From DAOTUL01 sp034437435 (lineage in GTDB: Bacteria > Chloroflexota > Anaerolineae > Aggregatilineales > Phototrophicaceae): a stretch of DNA of 10,945 nt. Of this stretch, positions 8,023-10,945 are shown piece by piece. The notes under the pieces were generated by a model. That model was not told where the DNA came from and did not search any database. It was given only the letters and a program-made list of their open reading frames with translations. Both the position numbers and the translations under genes were made by a program. Location: the NCBI GenBank assembly GCA_964417785.1, contig CAYQJO010000151.1, positions 1-10,945 on the forward strand. The letters run 5' to 3'. The stretch's first letter is position 1; each line of letters begins with the position of its first letter.

Positions 8023-8739
8023 CTACCAGGGGAGCGACTTCCGACCATCCCACTGCATAAAGCCGCCGCTGTCGTCTAACGTCAACCCATCGAACAGGTG
8101 CAACATTCCCGCGACCGCCTCCTGCGCTGACAGGTGTGCGCCAGCACCGCCCATATCGGTCTGGACCCAGCCGGGATTAACTGCCACACAGATAATACCA
8201 TCCACTCTGAGATCAACGGCCAGCGTGCGTGTGACCATATTCAAACCGGCCTTGCTGGTACAGTAGCCGTAATAACCACCGGAGCGCTTGTTGGCAATGG
8301 AACCCATCATAGACGACATATTGACCACCATTGGACGCTCTCCCCGGCGCAGCAAATGCACAAACGCCCGCGTTACCATCACCGGTGCCACTGTGTTGAC
8401 ATGCAAAATGTTCAACATCTCCTCGGCGCTGATGCGGTCCAGGTCTTGAATGCCGGTCTTGGGGTTGATGGCTGCGTTGTTAATCAGCAGGTCCAGCTCA
8501 TCCACATGCTGGCCGGCGGTTTCGGCGGCGTGGGCGATGGAACCCGCATCGGTCACATCAAGCTGCACGATGTGCAGGCGCTCCGCATAAGTATACTGGT
8601 TATCCAGTCCATGCAGTGCGGTCGCCCGTTCAGGATGGCGGCAGGCCGCGATCACCGTCACTTCCTCATGTTGAAGATACTGCCGCACCAGTTCCAGGCC
8701 AATCCCCCGATTCGCCCCGGTGATGAGAATCCGTTTCAT
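8023..8739 (-). CDS. Short-chain dehydrogenase/reductase (SDR, C-factor/sniffer-like)
   Basis: 238 residues, the usual length for a classical SDR: a Rossmann-fold NAD(P)H-dependent oxidoreductase acting in the cytoplasm. The cofactor glycine motif TGANRGIG is at 7-14. Arg34 in ACRHPER suggests an NADP(H) preference. DVTD is at 61-64 and contacts the adenine ring. NNAA (87-90) stands in for the common NNAG, Asn115 sits in HVNT, Ser143 in NMSSMMGSI, and the catalytic pair is Tyr159/Lys163 in YCTSK, followed by NPGWVQTDMGG (188-198). The full N-S-Y-K tetrad is present, so the enzyme should be active; the substrate cannot be read from sequence. The motif style (MSSMMGSI, YCTSKAGLN, PGWVQTDMGG) resembles the C-factor/sniffer-type carbonyl reductases. 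The gene follows the NERD gene by 9 bases and precedes addB by 19, so it is cotranscribed with them. Its metabolic link to DNA repair is not apparent; it may be a passenger. Confidence 0.93.
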   Translation of the reverse strand: MKRILITGANRGIGLELVRQYLQHEEVTVIAACRHPERATALHGLDNQYTYAERLHIVQLDVTDAGSIAHAAETAGQHVDELDLLINNAAINPKTGIQDLDRISAEEMLNILHVNTVAPVMVTRAFVHLLRRGERPMVVNMSSMMGSIANKRSGGYYGYCTSKAGLNMVTRTLAVDLRVDGIICVAVNPGWVQTDMGGAGAHLSAQEAVAGMLHLFDGLTLDDSGGFMQWDGRKSLPW

Positions 8740-8748
8740 CCCACTTGC

Positions 8749-9462
8749 CTATTCGCTATAGAGCAGCCGCACCAACGCATTCACCGTCGGTGTTTCCAGC
8801 CGCTCTTTCGCCAGATAATTGCGTTGCAGACGGGTGAAAAGTGAGGAAAGATGCGTCGCCAGCACCACCGGGTCTTTGATCGTCAACTGGGCTGTCGGGT
8901 CATCGTAGAACATCACCACCGCACCAAACACGGGAATCTCGCCGAGTCCGTTTTCCGTGAAATAGTGCCGCAGCTTGCGAATATCGTCCACCACCTGCGC
9001 AGTCGGATTGGTCAGCACCGGCTTCCAGGCCCCCCGTTTATCGGCCTTCATCCACTTGCCGCCCTCATTCAGATATTTGCCTTTGTAGTCCACAATCCGC
9101 AGCACCAGCACCCCGGCAGGACCGATCAACACCGCGTCAACATACCCCAGACCGCGCTGGCTGATGTTGCGAATCCAGGTGTAGCGGTCATCCAGGTTAG
9201 CCGACAACCGCTGACCAGCAGTCAGCGCCAGATCGTTCTCGGTGCGCCAGGTCACCGCCCGAACCGCCAGTCCCAGCCCGATTAAACCGAGAACCACCCC
9301 GCCCCAGAATAGCAGGCCGCGTACACCGCTCCCCGAATCCACCGCGTAAAGTGCCAACCCCAGAATGGCGAAGAATACCCCCGTACTCACAGCGAGGAAC
9401 GCCATCTCCAGCACCCGCCGCGCCCGCCGGACCAACGTCTGCGATGGGGCTACGTTGCGCAT
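8749..9462 (-). CDS. Membrane-anchored NERD-domain protein
   Basis: 237 residues. The N-terminus is basic (RRARR, 12-16) and is followed by two hydrophobic helices at about 19-41 and 48-70, giving a membrane hairpin. The rest is probably a cytoplasmic nuclease-related domain (NERD) covering about 82-200. NERD features visible are GYVDAVLIGPAGVLVL (106-121, with D109), DYKGKY (125-130), GGKW (134-137), and NPTAQVVDDIRKLRHY (152-167, with Q156), the Q-bearing helix seen in the family. Aligned without gaps to the usual IEVKxYxGxY pattern, the catalytic Glu and Lys positions are Arg122 and Val124, with D125-Y-K127 just downstream, so catalysis is doubtful. ATG 9462 shares its A with the TGA of the receiver gene (TGATG), indicating coupled translation, and no clear ribosome site is present. 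The role of NERD proteins is poorly known; DNA-processing links are inferred from the fold and here from the addAB context. Confidence 0.85.
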   Translation of the reverse strand: MRNVAPSQTLVRRARRVLEMAFLAVSTGVFFAILGLALYAVDSGSGVRGLLFWGGVVLGLIGLGLAVRAVTWRTENDLALTAGQRLSANLDDRYTWIRNISQRGLGYVDAVLIGPAGVLVLRIVDYKGKYLNEGGKWMKADKRGAWKPVLTNPTAQVVDDIRKLRHYFTENGLGEIPVFGAVVMFYDDPTAQLTIKDPVVLATHLSSLFTRLQRNYLAKERLETPTVNALVRLLYSE

Positions 9463-9923
9463 CAGGTTGGCTTGCTGCTATGCCCATTATTGGAGGAGGC
9501 AGCCTCCAGCAGCGATTCTCGCCGCTCAGCGATGGTACTCTCCAGCACATTCTGAAGCTCACCGAATTTGGGCAGTGGCTTATAAATCAGACGGTCTGCG
9601 CCCGATTGCCGCACAAATTTCGCCTCTTCTTCCGTCGTCAGTTTATAGGCCGTAGTCAGCACCACCGCAATATCTTTGAGCGGGGCGCACTTACGAATGT
9701 ACTCACCGACCGTCGGGCCATCAATATCGCCCGGCAGACGAATATCGAGCAGCGCCAATTCTGGCAGTTCCCCCTTGTAGTTTCCATTTTCTACATCCTC
9801 GATCCAGGCGACCGCCTCCTCGCCATCGACGAAGGCCATACCATCAATACCCCAGATGCCAAACATCGCCATGAGGACCTCATAGATGTCCGGCTCGTCC
9901 TCTACCACCATCCATGTAGACAA
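9462..9923 (-). CDS. Single-domain response regulator (receiver) heading the minus-strand operon
   Basis: 153 residues from TTG 9923, a CheY-like receiver with no DNA-binding output domain. Acidic pocket E8-D9-E10 in VVEDEPD, phospho-acceptor D60 in LLDIRLPG, T91 in LTTAY and K115 in YKPLP are all present, so it should be phosphorylatable. The C-terminus is a short polar tail (AASSNNGHSS). The start is set by three things: homology with the TTG-started neighbour at 10083 (both begin with a residue or two before W and the EDE pocket), an AGG six bases before the TTG, and a promoter whose -10 lies downstream of the alternative GTG at 9983, which would therefore not be transcribed. Output is presumably through protein contact. 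It is the first gene of the operon carrying the NERD, SDR and addAB genes; its stop overlaps the NERD start. The partner kinase is unknown, and the PAS protein at 10493 is one candidate. Confidence 0.9.
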   Translation of the reverse strand: MSTWMVVEDEPDIYEVLMAMFGIWGIDGMAFVDGEEAVAWIEDVENGNYKGELPELALLDIRLPGDIDGPTVGEYIRKCAPLKDIAVVLTTAYKLTTEEEAKFVRQSGADRLIYKPLPKFGELQNVLESTIAERRESLLEAASSNNGHSSKPT

Positions 9924-9971
9924 GATCAGCCTGACCTTTCTGCTGACGTTAGAAACAGGTATGCAATTACC

Positions 9972-10000
9972 ATTATGGGTCACGGCTACCTTTTTTTCAA
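9972..10000 (-). promoter_or_regulatory. Predicted sigma70-type promoter of the seven-gene minus-strand operon
   Basis: On the minus strand TTGAAA (10000..9995) and CATAAT (9977..9972) are separated by exactly 17 bases. Each hexamer matches the consensus at five of six positions. Transcription would begin near 9965, giving a leader of about 40 bases before TTG 9923. The placement agrees with the chosen start and argues against the longer frame from GTG 9983. Confidence 0.65.
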
Positions 10001-10043
10001 CTTAAGGGTGGAAATGCTTATGCCGCGAACGGCCTATGTCGGG

Positions 10044-10049
10044 TATACT
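10044..10049 (+). promoter_or_regulatory. Candidate -10 element for the plus-strand receiver operon
   Basis: TATACT lies 33 bases before the TTG start at 10083 and matches the -10 consensus at five of six positions. No acceptable -35 hexamer is found 16-18 bases upstream; instead that area overlaps the short GCCG/CGGC dyad at 10022-10033. The promoter may need an activator or may be weak, or the match may be chance. Confidence 0.35.
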
Positions 10050-10070
10050 GATTACCAGATAGAAGATTAA

Positions 10071-10076
10071 AGGGGG
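10071..10076 (+). promoter_or_regulatory. Ribosome binding site for the TTG start at 10083
   Basis: AGGGGG is followed by six bases and then TTG. The site is strong and ideally spaced, which supports initiation at the unusual TTG codon, and no ATG lies in a better place near the receiver's N-terminus. Confidence 0.7.
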
Positions 10077-10082
10077 CGTGTC

Positions 10083-10493
10083 TTGAACTGGTTGATCGCC
10101 GAAGATGAGACAGATATTCGTAACTTGATTGTCATGATGGCACAGGTCTGGGGCCACACGCCAATCACGTTTGAAAGCGGTCAACAGGCGTGGGATTGGC
10201 TCGATCAGGTTGAGGCGGGAACATACACCGGCGTAATGCCGGACTTCGCCATTATGGACATCCGGATGCCCGGTAAGCGTGGCAACGAAGTTTGCCAGCG
10301 CATGCGGACGCTGGAACCATTAAAATCGATCCCCATTGTGTTGATGACGGCATTTGTGATGAGCGAAGAAGAGATGAACAACATGCAAACCGAGTTTGGC
10401 GTAGACCGCGTGATTAACAAACCTCTGCCCGACTTTGATAACCTCAAACGGGAACTGGATCACATCATTGCCACCAAACAGGGGAGCGCCTGA
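10083..10493 (+). CDS. Single-domain response regulator (receiver), paralogue of the divergent one
   Basis: 136 residues from TTG 10083, with AGGGGG six bases upstream. Complete CheY-like receiver and nothing else: acidic residues E7-D8-E9 in IAEDETD, phospho-acceptor D59 in IMDIRMPG, T89 in LMTAF, and K113 in NKPLP. It resembles the receiver at 9462-9923 closely in layout: W then (V/A)EDE.DI, WG at the first helix end, G.Y.G..P before the DIR.PG loop, PLK.I, and DR.I.KPLP.F. The pair probably arose by duplication and inversion. The last base of its TGA is the A of the next gene's ATG (TGATG), so it is translationally coupled to the PAS protein, a plausible source or sensor of its phosphorylation. 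With no output domain it must act through protein contacts or as a phospho-relay step. Confidence 0.93.
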   Translation: MNWLIAEDETDIRNLIVMMAQVWGHTPITFESGQQAWDWLDQVEAGTYTGVMPDFAIMDIRMPGKRGNEVCQRMRTLEPLKSIPIVLMTAFVMSEEEMNNMQTEFGVDRVINKPLPDFDNLKRELDHIIATKQGSA

Positions 10494-10945
10494 TGGAACC
10501 GCGCCGGCCCGAGGAAATCGGCGGTTTGCTGGGCAAAGTCAACCGGCTGGGGACCGCCACCGAGCGCCTGTTCAGCCGGTTGTATCTCAGCCTCAGCCAG
10601 CGCTCACGCTACGAGCAGCGGGTGGCGCTGGAAGCTCGCATCGAAGCCGCCCGACGTACTGAGGACCAGAACCAGCAACTCCGCCAGCAGCTTACCAGGC
10701 GCACCGTCGAAGTGGAGCAGTTGAGCGGTATGCTGGCCGCACTCGACGATGGTATCATCATGCAGGATAACGAAGGCCGCATCGCCTACATGAACGATGC
10801 GGCCCGCACTCTGCTCGGATCGCAGAAAAACCTGTGGGAAAGTGATCTGGGCATGCTGTTCGACAATTTCCAGCATGTGACACAGGTCGAAAGCGAACTG
10901 ACTCCCCTGGGCGAACCCAAACGCATCCAGGTCAATGACCGTATT
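10493..10945 (+). CDS. Coiled-coil and PAS-domain protein, probable sensor kinase (partial, runs off right edge)
   Basis: The first 151 codons are present from ATG 10493, which overlaps the receiver gene's stop as TGATG; the C-terminus lies beyond the window. No transmembrane helix or signal peptide is seen, so it is probably cytoplasmic. Residues about 41-80 are rich in Glu, Gln, Arg and Leu with heptad-like spacing, consistent with a coiled coil. A PAS domain begins near 81: LAALDDGIIMQDNEGRIAYM (81-100) followed by NDAARTLLG, the usual PAS opening. PAS domains sense ligands, redox state or light, or mediate dimerisation; no cofactor ligand can be identified here. In this setting, directly after a receiver gene, the most likely remainder is a histidine kinase core, but none of it is visible, so a diguanylate cyclase or PAS-only protein remains possible. 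Confidence 0.85.
   Translation, partial: MEPRRPEEIGGLLGKVNRLGTATERLFSRLYLSLSQRSRYEQRVALEARIEAARRTEDQNQQLRQQLTRRTVEVEQLSGMLAALDDGIIMQDNEGRIAYMNDAARTLLGSQKNLWESDLGMLFDNFQHVTQVESELTPLGEPKRIQVNDRI

Larger units (their letters stand above)
9924..10082. other. Divergent intergenic regulatory region
   Basis: This is the only non-coding stretch longer than 20 bases. It separates two paralogous receiver genes transcribed away from each other. It contains a strong minus-strand promoter (10000..9972), a weaker plus-strand -10 candidate (10044..10049), a run of seven T at 9991-9997 that forms part of the minus promoter's -35 and spacer, and a short dyad GCCG-CGAA-CGGC at 10022-10033. No tRNA, small ORF with a credible ribosome site, or terminator hairpin was seen. 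Confidence 0.7.

Noticed and set aside
8004..8048. Upstream extension of the AddB-like gene to 8048
   Set aside because: It would overlap the SDR coding end and add residues without family resemblance; ATG 8003 has a GGGG ribosome site and a normal first strand.
8134..8844. Plus-strand open frame (236 codons) opposite the SDR
   Set aside because: The minus strand carries the complete SDR motif set; this frame is its shadow.
9991..9997. Run of seven T as a rho-independent terminator
   Set aside because: No GC-rich stem precedes it on the plus strand and no plus-strand gene ends there; on the minus strand it is the A-run of the -35 and spacer.
9351..10070. Plus-strand open frame (239 codons) spanning the receiver gene and the intergenic region
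   Set aside because: It is antisense to a complete receiver domain and runs through the promoter region; no domain is seen in the product.
1..10945. CRISPR arrays, tRNA or rRNA genes, insertion sequences, prophage parts
   Set aside because: No repeat-spacer pattern, cloverleaf, transposase motif or terminal inverted repeat was seen on either strand by reading; short or diverged elements cannot be fully excluded without a search.

Overview
The window holds nine protein-coding genes in two divergent transcription units and no RNA genes, mobile elements or CRISPR arrays that I can see. The base composition is GC-rich, many genes overlap end to start, two starts are TTG, and the style of several proteins (NERD protein, ABC-2-like membrane protein, stand-alone receivers) resembles environmental Chloroflexota (Anaerolineae-like) genomes. 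That placement is a guess from memory of protein families; nothing in the window proves it.

Minus strand, read from about 9980 down to 1. A good sigma70-type promoter (TTGAAA, 17 bp, CATAAT at 10000..9972) precedes seven tightly packed genes. In transcription order they are: a single-domain response regulator (9923..9462); a membrane-anchored NERD-domain protein (9462..8749); a short-chain dehydrogenase/reductase (8739..8023); an AddB/RecC-like PD-(D/E)XK nuclease subunit with an Fe-S cysteine set (8003..5052); a protein of about 411 residues with a HEPN-like C-terminal region (5037..3802); an AddA/RecB-like UvrD helicase-nuclease (3805..434); and a multi-pass membrane protein running off the left edge (437..1). 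Junctions are 1- or 4-base overlaps or gaps of 9 to 19 bases, so the block looks like one operon with translational coupling.

Plus strand, read from about 10044 to the right edge. A second, paralogous single-domain response regulator (10083..10493) overlaps the start of a coiled-coil plus PAS-domain protein (10493..10945, cut by the edge), probably a sensor kinase. The two receiver genes face away from each other across a 159-bp regulatory region, the only sizeable non-coding stretch.

The functional core is an AddAB-type helicase-nuclease pair, expected to resect double-strand breaks for RecA loading. Two points stand out. A HEPN-like gene lies directly between addB and addA with coupled translation. 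Both the HEPN-like and NERD domains appear to lack the residues expected for nuclease catalysis, suggesting structural or sensing roles. With a receiver gene at the operon head and a divergent receiver/PAS pair, signal-dependent control of a DNA end-processing operon is a reasonable but unproven reading.
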